Under the pieces are notes generated by a model. That model made no database searches. It was not told the DNA's origin and saw only the letters and a list, made by a program, of their open reading frames with translations. Below, one piece after another: positions 1 through 10,544 of a DNA stretch of 64,000 nucleotides. The number at the start of each line of letters is the position of its first letter. The first letter of the stretch is position 1. A program made the translations under genes and the position numbers. This DNA comes from Ipomoea triloba (Eukaryota > Streptophyta > Magnoliopsida > Solanales > Convolvulaceae): positions 8,837,596-8,901,595 of the forward strand of contig NC_044917.1 in assembly GCF_003576645.1 (NCBI RefSeq), given 5' to 3'.

Positions 1-42
<42 letters not shown>

Positions 43-478
43 CCTGAGATGATAGAAGGCTTGAATTAGATTTGATCCTTTTTACCCGCATAAAGACTAG
101 AGCCTTACCGGTAGGCTAACTCCAATTTACCTTTGCAGTGGCTCTTAAGATTAGTCCGACAAACAATTAAGTGTATATATGTGGAGTTACAATTTTTTTT
201 TAATATGTGGAGTTACATATCCTTCTGTTACTCTCTCTGTCTAATTAATATTGTTTGAAAACAATACATGATTTTAGTATAGTATAATTAACATCTTGAC
301 TAGGTAATATATTTCTTGACCACGAAAGATAAAATTTCTTACCCTAAACATCCCGGTCCAACATAATGGTGGAAGAATAAATTATGATGACTCTGGTGCT
401 ACAAAAATTTCAACACATTGAGTGTCGTAACTCTTACCATCTACCACTCAAGTACCAACTGAACTGCTCATGCGATTA
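1..478. other. Intergenic, A-tract at window edge
   Basis: The window opens with an uninterrupted run of about 41 A, which could be the tail of a retroposed element lying to the left. The rest is AT-rich with stops in all frames. I see no gene, RNA or complete repeat here. Confidence 0.5.
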
Positions 479-615
479 TTTTTTTTTTTTTTGAATACTA
501 TTGACTCTATTACAATGCAGTATCTGTTCATAACTACTTTCTCAACCTAATGAAGAACAAGAGTCAATATCGCCTGCACTGAGACTCGAACCCACCACCT
601 CCCGTATTAGATAAT
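479..615 (-). mobile_element. SINE-like retroposon, minus strand
   Basis: Read on the minus strand, this ends in an A-run (T-run at 480-492 on +). Upstream of it is GGGTTCGAGTCTC, which fits a tRNA-type B box. The body (CTCAACCTAATG, TATTACAATG) is shared with 9230-9290 and in part with 21585-21620. The element is degenerate and its head is not well defined. No target duplication was confirmed. Confidence 0.4.
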
Positions 616-820
616 ATATTTATAATTTTGTCATTACAACCGTTTTACTACAAGAAAATATTAAAATATCTACACATTTATATACAGATTAAATACCATA
701 ACCTTTTTTAATTTCAAAATACTTACAACTAAAAACCTGCCATTTTTATTAATTTACATATCCGCCAATTTATAGTCTTGTTTTTATTGTACAAGATAAA
801 AGAAAAACTAATTTTGAATA

Positions 821-1089
821 TGAAAAATGGTAATTTATGCCCCTTCATAATATGTTAATTATCAATGTCACCCCTGAATTATTAGTGGTGTAAATGTTGC
901 GCCTTAATTTTCAAAAACGGTACATATATTGCTCTCCCGTGGTGTAAATATTGTCCCTCCTATCGGTACGGGAGGGGAAATATATATACTCTTTTTAAAA
1001 ATTGAGAGACAACATTTACACCACTAATAATTCAGGAGTGACATTCATAATTGGTATACTATGAAGTTGCATAAATTGCAATTTTCCCA
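821..1089. mobile_element. Fold-back MITE (hairpin)
   Basis: The two halves are reverse complements with few mismatches. The left arm (GGTAATTTATGCCCCTTCAT, then the segment around 868-900) pairs with the right arm ending at 1089. Both arms carry TGAATTATTAGTGGTGTAAA. Flanks TTTTGAATA and TTTGAACAT may be a decayed target duplication. It lies about 400 bp upstream of the TOR1-like start, so it could influence that promoter. Confidence 0.7.
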
Positions 1090-1494
1090 TTTGAACATAA
1101 AATAATGACAATTTAAAAATTCTGATATTCTTTTCTTCTTTGGCCTTATCTTAATTATTATGTATAAACCAGCATTAGGATCGGAATATCCAGCTATGTG
1201 GTTTGTTTGGATAGTTTTTGTTTAAAATGGCGCGAAATATACTAATACGACGACGTAGAGGCGTAGAAACGTATCTGACGTAGCAAACGAAATTAACGGC
1301 TTTTCCTTTAAACAAACTTCCTCTTTACAGTTCCCTCCCCAGTCCCAGTCCACGCTTTAAAAGGGTAAGAGAGACAGAAGAAAAAGTCCGACATCTCACA
1401 CCAAAGATCACCGCCGTGAGATGCCGCCGGAGATCCCACCGGCGCCGCCACCTCATTCATAACTCCTTCACAAAAAGAGAGAGAGAGGGAGAAG

Positions 1495-4400
1495 ATGTCG
1501 ATGTCGATGTCGATGACGAGAAAGCAGAACCAGAACCAAGCACGTGACTTGAAGCACCGAGTGCTCACGTGCCTCCACAAGCTCTCGGACCGGGACACGC
1601 ATTCCGCCGCGGCGATTGAGCTGGAGGCCATTGCTAAAGCTCTTTCAACTGAAACTATTCCGCCGTTCCTCTCCTCCATCGCCGCCACCGATTCCTCCGA
1701 TAAGTCTCCGGTCCGGAAGGAATGCCTGCGCCTTATTTCCATCCTCTCCGAAAGCCACGGCAACTTGCTGTCTCCTTACCTCTCGAAGCTTCTCGGTGCT
1801 GTTATCCGCCGCCTCCGCGACCACGACTCCGCCGTCCGCTCCGCCTGCGTAACCGCCTCCGCCTCGATCTCCTTGCACTTAACCAAGTCGCCGTTCTCCT
1901 CCATCATGAAGCCGTTCCTCGAGGCGCTGTTCACCGAACAGGAAATGAACTCTCAGATCGGCGCCGCGCTGTGCTTGGCGGCGGTGATCGAGGCCGCGCC
2001 CGATCCGGATGTGGTGAGCTTGCGGAAACAGATTCCGAGGTTCGAGAAGCTGTTGAAATCCGAGAGCTTCAAGGCTAAGGCGGCGCTGCTTACGCTGATT
2101 GGCAGCGTAATCGCTGTTGGAGCCGCATCGAATCAGCAAGTCGTGAGGAATTTAGTGCCGCGTTTGGTTGAATTCGTGAGCAGTGAGGATTGGGCGGCGA
2201 GGAAGGCTAGCGCCGAGGCTCTGCTAAGGCTTGGAGTTGCAGAAAGAGAAACATTATCCGAGTTTAAGGCCTCTTGCTTAAAGACCTTTGAGGCCAAACG
2301 ATTTGATAAGGTTTTGCATTCATTAATTCAGTTCTTATCTTTTCATGAATGATTTTCTTGCGTTTGATGAAATGTCTGATTGATTCTGCAGGTGAAGACT
2401 GTGAGGGAAACAATGAGCCAAATGCTGGAAGCGTGGAAGGAGATTCCTGATTTATCAGATGACGTTTCGCTTCCACCTGAATCAGATTCATCATCTAGAG
2501 GTATCGTGCCATGGATGAATAATCATTTTACTCTGCAAATGTATTTGCTAATCCCTTTTCCGTTTGTTACTTTTCTTGTACATGTGTTGTTTATTACTAT
2601 TTAGATGATATATTAGAGTACATATGATTGAAAGGTGGGAAAATTATTCCACATCTGGTACAATATTTGACTTAAGAAAATTTAGGTAATGGAAATATCA
2701 AAGAAAGTAAATCCCCTCTGTGAAAATTGGTCGTTCCTCATTTGGTCAGATTTGGCATTTGACGAGTTTCTTTTGGGTTTTCTGTTTCCTATTCCAACAT
2801 GGTTTAAATTCTGCATCTTTAATTTGTTGAAAATGTTATTGTATAATCAATCATATGTGTTTTGTTGATGCTGCAGAGAATGGTAGTGATCCACCTGGAT
2901 CCAGGAGCTCTGGTACTCTCAATGTTGGGAGAAGAAACCTACATAAAAGCAAGACAAATGCACTAGGCAGCTCTTCTGCTGCTACAGTAATCGGGAAGAA
3001 AGCAACACCAGCAATATTCCGCAAACTTGATCACAAGAAGCCTTTTGATCAATTGAAGATTGAAGTCCCTAATTCACAGGATTCTTCTGGGGATGATCTC
3101 AAGTGTAAAAATGGGAAAGGTGATGAGGAGAAAGAAGGATTCACAAAACCAGAAATAAAACGCCCCCTTTTTGGGAAGAGTGCTTCTGGGTGTCGCGTAG
3201 TTCCATATCAAGATGAGAGATCAGATTCTAATGTTGTCATGAATGAAAGTGGGGATCTGTGTATGAACCAGAAAGAACGTGATGATCTGTCTGAGATTCG
3301 GAAGCAACTTGTTCAAATTGAAAATCAGCAGTCCAATTTGCTACAAGTCCTCCAGGTAACTTGCTTGTGCCCTATATATGTTGTCTTTGAATTGCTACCA
3401 TGTATCTTTCTGCAGAATAGCGAGCTTAAAATAAAAGCCTGCATCCCTTGTTTGTTGGTTGATGCAGAAATTCATTGGGACTTGTCAGAGTGGGATGCAT
3501 TCTTTAGAGGCACGTGTTCATGGTCTGGAGTTGAGCTTAGATGAGATATCATATGACTTAGCTGTGTCAACTGGAAGAATGTCAAATAGGGACTCAGCAG
3601 CCATGTGTTGCAAGCTACCAGGTGCAGAATTTTTGAGTTCAAAACTGTGGAGGAGGACTTCAACTTCACAATTCCCTGCTTCTGGTGGAACCCCATTCGT
3701 GGCTTCGGCTCACAATAAAGCTAGCCCTGGTTTTATTGTGAACCCATTGGCTGAAACGAATCATTACTCTCAATCCCAGCAGGGAATTTCTCATGTTTCC
3801 TACAACGGAGTATCAAGAAATCTTCCCATGACAAGGTATTTCAGTTTTCCATACCTAACTTACATTTCTTTAAGTTTTTCCAGTAGAACTAGACATTCAC
3901 TGCTCAAACCAAATAGGATAGCTTATACCAAAAGGTAGTGGCTCAAGGGAAAGTCAAAAAGGATTTAACTCACTTAATCATGAGGTGCAAAGCATAAAGA
4001 ACGGGCATTGTTCCCTAAGGTTACACGGCTATTTTGTCGTAATGTGCACCTGTTGACTGTAGTTGGAATGCAGTAAACACTGCTCAAGAGTTAATAAGAA
4101 AGGAATGAGGAAAAGAGAATGTCTTGTGTTTGATGTTTTAGAAGTATCCATATAAGTTCTATTCACAGTAGTAATGGGTGAATGGAGACCACAGCCAAAC
4201 AGATTATCCATGTCCACAAACTCGGTAAACAGATCATGGCTATGAGAATATAAATCAAGAGAAATATTACAAACCACAAAACATTAAGAAATAAATAGAT
4301 GGTTTGATTTGGTCAGCTCATCTATGTGCGGCCTAACATTATCAACAGTAGTGAATGAGCAACTTTATTTCCCGCTACATTTGTTAGAGGCATAGGGTGT

Positions 4401-4732
4401 GCCGGAATTGACCCTTCATGCTTCTACTTAAAAATTAGTGCTGGACTTGGCCATTCACTAACCTCCGCCCCAAAACAGTTCTATTGTGAAAATATTATCA
4501 TGATGAAAAGCTTGAATTATAAGGTGAAACACTGGATTGCACACTCCAAATTAGGTTAGCTTCTTCAATTCACTGACATGGTGTAAAAGAGCTGAGGCAG
4601 TCCCAATCCAACTGCTAGACTGTATTTCAACGAATATTTTTAATTAGTACTACACAAAAGAGCAGAACCTGAGTTCCACATATCCTTTGCTTCATTTGTG
4701 TTTTCAGGGTAAGAAGATTGGATCAAGTATAG
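1495..4732 (+). CDS. TORTIFOLIA1-like microtubule-associated protein
   Basis: Predicted exons are 1495-2310, 2392-2500, 2877-3355, 3468-3835 and 4708-4732, giving 598 residues with all phases consistent. Residues 1-272 form an ARM/HEAT-type helical repeat domain (RDLKHRVLTCLHKLSDRDT; SPYLSKLLGAVIRRLRDHDS; VEFVSSEDWAARKASAEALL) as in TOR1/SPIRAL2 proteins, which bind cortical microtubules and control helical growth. The segment KFIGTCQSGMHSLEARVHGL and then CCKLPGAEFLSSKLWRR are hallmarks of TORTIFOLIA1-like 3/4 proteins. The long TOR1 C-terminal domain is absent; the short last exon ends RVRRLDQV and is the least certain part, since exon 5 is only 25 nt. Three in-frame ATGs in an ATGTCG repeat (MSMSMSM) make the exact start ambiguous. 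Exon 1 is GC-rich compared with its surroundings, which is common for plant first exons. Confidence 0.88.
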
Positions 4733-6824
4733 ATAGCTGGAAGACTAGAATGAATGCTGAGGTCATATTTTGCCAGTGTTTGTCGTTGTGCCAAATCCAA
4801 CTCCAACCAATCCAGATTTTCAGACTTAGTGGTTAGATATGATTGATCCAATTCCATATTTAGTTAGATGGAGAGTTGTATAGGAAAATTAGAATCATTA
4901 ATTGTCATCTTTCCCCCCTTTGGGGTTCAAAATTTGTGTTCCTTTATGATCAGACTAAAGATATATGTTTCTATACGTGTTAGTGAAATTGTGCTTTGGA
5001 CCTTTTGCACAGTGCCTGACTAATGGTAACGGTGTGGGAGGTTGACCCCATGACTCCATGAGCTTGTCACCTATGCAAGTCCTGGGTTGCGTAGTGCAAT
5101 AACAGCCCAAGGAAATTCCACATAATATATTTTTGGGAAAGATTAGAGTCTAAATCCATATCTGTGTCTATTATATCGGTTACATCTCAAAAAGTTTTGG
5201 GTATTGTCCTTATTAAATTCAATATAGCCCTCAAAACATTTTGCATACACTTTAGTTGTACCCAGTATAAAAGACACTAGTGTTGATTAACACCTGGTAA
5301 AGAGATAGTATTAATTGTAATATTTGTATAGTCTATTCTATTTTTTTAATACTTTAGCGGTAATGGTTGTTTAAAGCATTTATGTTGGCAAGTTTGAATA
5401 ATTCTCATTATATAAATGAAATATGCAAAATTTAGAAGAATATACTTTATAAATTAGATGGAGGCCGGAAAATATTATACACCTCGTAATGACTTAATAA
5501 ATATATCGTAATGAATGTATATAATAGTAATTTAATGAACATGTATTTATGACTTATGTTAGTTTTTATTTGTAAAAAAAAAGTAATTTAATTTTAAAAA
5601 AATTAGGAATAGAATTGTTAATTTATTAAACTTTAAATTAAAATTTAAATAATTTTAGAAATTTATCAATCATTCATTTCTCAACCACTCATAATAACTT
5701 TATAAAATCTTCTTTAATTATAAGTACAATAGATTATGTAGCATTAGCACTCCCTATTTACTTGTATATTCAAATTTAGAACTAAGCTTCATTTTTGTAT
5801 GTTGACAATAGTGACATTTTCAAATCAATTACTTAACTATTAATTTAACCAAATCTAATTTACGACTATTTAAAAGTGATTATATTTAATCCAACCATCA
5901 ATATTTTAGTTATAGAGTAAATATGTACAGAAAATGACACGTGCAAACATGTATCAATTGAAGGAAAATGTAGATCAGAATAGTAATATTTTGGGGATTT
6001 TTTTCCTAGGCAGTTTCAAATTTTATTTATCAAAATATGATAGTTTTAAATTTATTAATGCTTTGCCACATGTTTTGTCGGAATTGTTATCATCATCACA
6101 TCATGAACTTTGTCATAATGACATTAATAAGAATTGAACCTACAGAAGCAAATGTGTAGATTGGGCTAAGATGGTGGGGGTCCAAACTTCTAAGAGGGTT
6201 GGAGAGATGGAGTGCATTTGTACAAAGTGGAAAAATACGAAAACTCAAGGCTAGCGAGTGTTGGACAGCCAGGTTGGTCGACTTTAACCCCTAGACGTGA
6301 ATTTTCTGCTCAATTCAAAACGTGACATTATGACTTACCACTAGAGGGAAAGAACTCTATGGTTAATCATATAGTTGAGTGTAATAAGTCACAAAATAAA
6401 TGATCCACTAAGAAGTAAGCATAGTAATAAGTCACAAAATGGGTGACCAATAGTGCAATGGTGTGATCCATCAGCGAGTAAGTCTTGAGGACTAAAGAGA
6501 TGGAGTGCAAAGTCGAAAAGGTGAAAAGTTTAGGAAGATGGAGCACAATGGCTTAGAGGTTTCGCAATCATGGCTATAAAAATTAACTGTGCAAATAAGC
6601 TGTGTGCTAAAAATGTGAGGCAACAGAAATGTTTTGGCAACTGCTAATACGAAAAAAAGTTCATAAAAATGACAGTTTGTCTATCAGTACTCCAACCAAT
6701 AGGCCCATCAGGAGACGTCTAAAACAAGAAACACTCATAATGTCTAACCAAAACCAACTGAGAATACTATCACTTGGTAGGCCGTATAAGCCGATGCAAT
6801 TTCCAACTTCTGAGTGCAGAAAAT
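4733..6824. other. Intergenic, AT-rich with repeat remnants
   Basis: No coding signal was found. A segment near 5025-5110 (GGTTGACCCCATGACTCCAT) resembles wording found again at 30785-30805 and is probably old repeat DNA. 6160-6560 contains loosely repeated phrases (AGAGATGGAGTGCA twice; AATAAGTCACAAAAT twice) typical of a decayed element. Confidence 0.4.
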
Positions 6825-8377
6825 TCCTGTAAATTAGACATTGAACAGCAGTGGATGAGTGATCACCACTTAGTATCAATGAACACTTTGTAGCCATAAA
6901 AAGAACAAAGGGAAAAGTGAGCTTACAAATCTTGTTGAAGGCTACAATATCGCAGCTCTGAACATACTCATTCACAGGTTCAACAGTGAGATAACTCTCA
7001 ATAAGTTCATCCACAGACACAAGGTCATCCACAATGGTGAGCATGATTTGTAATTTCTTAATACCATATCCAACAGGAACAAGTTTAGCTGCAAAAAACA
7101 GTCAACAGTTAAGAATCTAGTTAGTCTACAAAGCAATAATCTTTATTGAAAGATTAATCTGCACTTTGAATGTTAAACACACTAGAAGAATGATTCCTTA
7201 AAAAGTCCTTTCAGAATTCAATGTGTTGAACAAAGTGGTATGCAATAATTATGATTCATGAATAGAGACAAGAAGAGGAACATACATGCTCCCCAAAGTA
7301 ATCCTTCCATTGAAACACTTCGAACAGCTTCCTCAAGCTTTTTCATATCAGTCTCGTCATCCCATGGCTTCACATCCATAAGAACTGAGGACTTTCCAGC
7401 TAAAATAAAAATAAATAAATAAAAAAGCCCAGGTAAGGTAATTTAAATAAACAGGGTCATCCAGACATTTTATTATATCCATTAACATTTCTAAAATAAT
7501 GATTATCATTGAATATAAAGGGAGAAACTAACACTCTTTCTTCTTGCTTGAAGCCTTCACAGCTGCAGCACGCTCTTCAGCAGCCTTCTTTTCCTCTTCG
7601 GTCTCCTCACCAAACAAGTCAACATCATCGTTGTCATCGTCATCAGCAGCTGAAGCCTGTAGTCATGTTTCATTATGAAATACAAACATTATAAATGGCT
7701 GCAGAAAGCTAAAAGTAGGAAAAACAACAGCATAAACCAAACCATATCTCAAACAAAATCGACAAAGACACTAAAATATCAACAATTACAGCAACAGGCT
7801 TGAAATGCCAATGAACAATGAAAAACTATTAATCGGGTTACCTTAGTGTCAGCAGCAGGGGGTGTTGCCACACCGGCAGGGATAGGTGCAAAACCTTCAA
7901 CAATTACACCACAACCTTCTCCAGATACACCACTAATGATGAAAATAAATTGTAATATCAGAGGATTATACGTGCACACAAAAAAGGAAGTAAACAGAGG
8001 GTAGATGACTGGATTCCTAGCATGCTGCTACACAATTTGAAATTGAATTCACAGAAACTAAAGTTAAAGATGTTTAAGTAGCTAGAACTCACGAAATCCT
8101 CAAAAGTGCATCAATGTGTTTGAACCACCGAGACGCATTCACATATTCAGATGATGGGGGCTTGGGAAGTGATGAATAAACTGTGATGTCATCCTTGGAA
8201 GCTTGATACCTGAGAAAGGAATAATATGGTGAATGCAAATTAAGATGGGAACCCAACCATTAAAAGAAACAAACAGCAGATAGTGACCCACCCACTGATG
8301 TAACTACGTGTCAGGAGGTACTCATCAAGCTTCTTGATGCCGGCATCTGAGCTTAGGTTGTAGAATGCAACAGCCAT
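6825..8377 (-). CDS. Elongation factor 1-beta (eEF1B-beta)
   Basis: Exons on the minus strand are 8377-8292, 8209-8093, 7932-7842, 7656-7533, 7399-7286, 7088-6927 and 6826-6825, giving 231 residues, normal for plant eEF1B-beta. This is the guanine-nucleotide exchange subunit that reloads eEF1A with GTP during translation elongation. The N-terminal part ([41 protein letters not shown]) is GST-C-like. An acidic stretch [20 protein letters not shown] is followed by the EF1-GNE domain ([51 protein letters not shown]). The last intron splits the stop codon: T at 6927, GA at 6826-6825. A 5' UTR exon ending at 8674 is followed by an intron (8673-8403). Expression is probably strong and growth-linked given the upstream telo-box. 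Confidence 0.95.
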
Positions 8378-8673
8378 TTCCAGATAAAAATGTGAAAATT
8401 TCCTGTGAACACATAGAAAAGAGGATTCCGTTCATTGACAGTATGACTATATATTCAAATCAAATTTCAGAGTTCGAAATTCCAATTTCAAAAACTCTTA
8501 AGACTACCACACATGCATTTTATCAAACATCTAAAAAACAATGATGATAATTGACATAACTGTCTTCCTTTCCTTATCATTGAACAGACTTACAAATATT
8601 TACCAATCCCTATGAAATCAGTATAATGTTTAGACGTAAGCTTAATAAAGCATTGGATTACGCAGAGAGTTAC

Positions 8674-8795
8674 CTTGATGCTTAGGGTTCTTCTCGGTGG
8701 CTTGGGAGAGAAGTGGAGTGCAGTGTTGAGAAGATGAGCGGCGGCAGAAATGGGAGAAGTGATGTTATAGTTTTAGGGTTTGAGTTTATATATTA
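8674..8795 (-). promoter_or_regulatory. eEF1B-beta core promoter and 5' UTR exon
   Basis: On the minus strand a TATA-like TAATATATAAA lies at about 8795-8785. It is followed by a telo-box AAACCCTAA (8781-8773), common in promoters of plant ribosomal and translation-factor genes. A CT-rich leader follows, with a second AACCCTAA near 8684. A clear GTAAC donor at 8673 marks a leader intron. The transcription start near 8755 is inferred from TATA spacing. Confidence 0.65.
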
Positions 8796-8817
8796 GGGTC
8801 ATTTGGTAATTATATAA

Positions 8818-9120
8818 AAGAAATATTGCACTTTTTGTCCATAAATTATATCGTATTGTAGAATTCGTCCCTTAATGTTGGTCATGTTCACTTTTTGTCC
8901 TTTAGTTATCATTGACGTTGCATTTTTTGTCCTTTCGTTCTCACTTTTTATCATTGAGTTATACTAAAATTTTAAATTTCATTCCTAATGTTTATTAGTA
9001 AAGGGGATGAAAAGTGCAATGTCAAAGATAACTAAGGGACGAAAATTGAGTATAACTAACATTTGGGACGAATTCAACATTATCGTATAACTTAAGGATG
9101 AAAAGTGTAATTTTTCTTTA
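8818..9120. mobile_element. Fold-back MITE upstream of eEF1B-beta
   Basis: The left arm (AATATTGCACTTTTTGTCC, TAGAATTCGTCCCTTAATGT) is inverted on the right (ACATTTGGGACGAATTCAAC, GGATGAAAAGTGTAATTTTT). The phrase CTTTTTGTCC recurs about three times in the left half. Boundaries are approximate and no target duplication was identified. Confidence 0.65.
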
Positions 9121-9214
9121 TATAATATATTTGTGCTTTTTTTAACTCGAGAAAATATAATAATTATCTATTTGAATTTTTCTAGGTCGTGAAATGCCTC
9201 ATTCATCTTCCATC

Positions 9215-9350
9215 AACGCCGTAAGAAGCAGTGTTACAATGTAATATTTGTTCATAGCTACTTTCTCAATCTCAAATTCACTCTCATCATCCATGTGGAG
9301 TGTAAACCAAGACACCGGGTGCCACTAGACCACAAGGTCTTTGACTATTT
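9215..9350 (-). mobile_element. SINE-like retroposon, minus strand
   Basis: On the minus strand it reads CCTTGTGGTCTAGTGGCACC (A-box-like head), then GATTGAGAAAGTAGCTATGA, then CATTGTAACA. The tail half matches the 479-615 element. Too diverged for firm ends. Confidence 0.45.
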
Positions 9351-10544
9351 AAACTTATATTACATATAATATAAAATATATTTTTAAAAACAATACAGTA
9401 ATAAAAAGCTCATTACAACTTCAGAGAAAGGTGAGATGAGAGAGAAGAAAATTAAACACTTACAAGTGTTGATTTTTTGTGAGATTTCACTATTAGGACA
9501 AAAAATAAAAAAAATAAAAATAAAAGGCCTAAAAAAAATCTTTACATTTTTTGTTTTTCTCATTTTCTTTTTGTTTTTATCCTTTTTCATATTCACATTT
9601 CTCCTACATGGCATCTCGACATTTGAAAAGAAAAACTTATTTTAAGAATAATAAACAAATAACATTAACTCAAATTTGAAGGAAAAACTTTATTTGTAAA
9701 GTCGGGAAGCCTGTCACACCACTCTATACAATTTGACAAAGAAATATACTTATGGGCTAATCTACGAGTAGTCTAATTCGCTGATGAATTAACAAACTTA
9801 ACGAAAATGTGATTGAAGTTCATCAACATATATTTCCTTAATAATATCTAGCTAGGATAATAAGATGAAAAGAAGAGGCATTATCTATGAACATTAGTAG
9901 CCAGTCAAAGCTTGAACCACCTGCTGGCAATAATCTGTTTGAAGTTGAATTGAAGGAAGTCAGCATTTCTTCCTTTGATCCAACTGGTTCTTTATAAAGC
10001 CCAGCTTATCTCTTTTATTCCTCCCAATATTAAGATACTCAAATTTGACTCAATTCATTAAAAGATCGATTTGAGTATCTTAATATTTGAATATGTTTCA
10101 AGTTGAACCTGATTCGCTTAAACCTTTTATTAGGGTTATAATCGAGTTGGGTGGAAAGTGGAAACACAAATACACAATCCTTATACCATTGCAACATAAA
10201 TCCTCGATCATGATTTCAATATGGCTCAAGCACCACACTCCATAATAATTTGGAAGCAACAAATAATTCAAATAATGCTTCATCACTAGTGTCATTATCT
10301 TCATATCTTTCTGCTTCATACTGTTGCTGTGTTTCAACCCAGTTTTTTTTAGTTGCTTCCAGCAAAGCAACTTTTAGCCCATAATAAAGTGATACATTTT
10401 AAATAATCATCAAATGAAACTGCAGCTATGTGCGGAGGTTATTGCACAATCTCATGTAATTCAGAGATGCTTCAAAATTTATATCTCCAATCTCCAAATT
10501 AAATCAATACAAAAATCATGTTGCTACTTGGGAATCACAAGCAA
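9351..10544. other. Intergenic, no gene recognised
   Basis: AT-rich. An imperfect inverted repeat lies at 10030-10090 (AAGATACTCAAATTTGACTC against GATTTGAGTATCTTAATATT). A 90-codon open frame on the minus strand (10370-10098) has no recognisable family and no supporting signals. Nothing else was identified. Confidence 0.4.

Noticed and set aside
1308..2139. Open frames antisense to and out of frame with TOR1-like exon 1
   Set aside because: They are shadows of the GC-rich exon; no family resemblance, splice logic or start context.
10098..10370. Ninety-codon minus-strand open frame
   Set aside because: No recognisable family or regulatory signals; low-complexity AT context.
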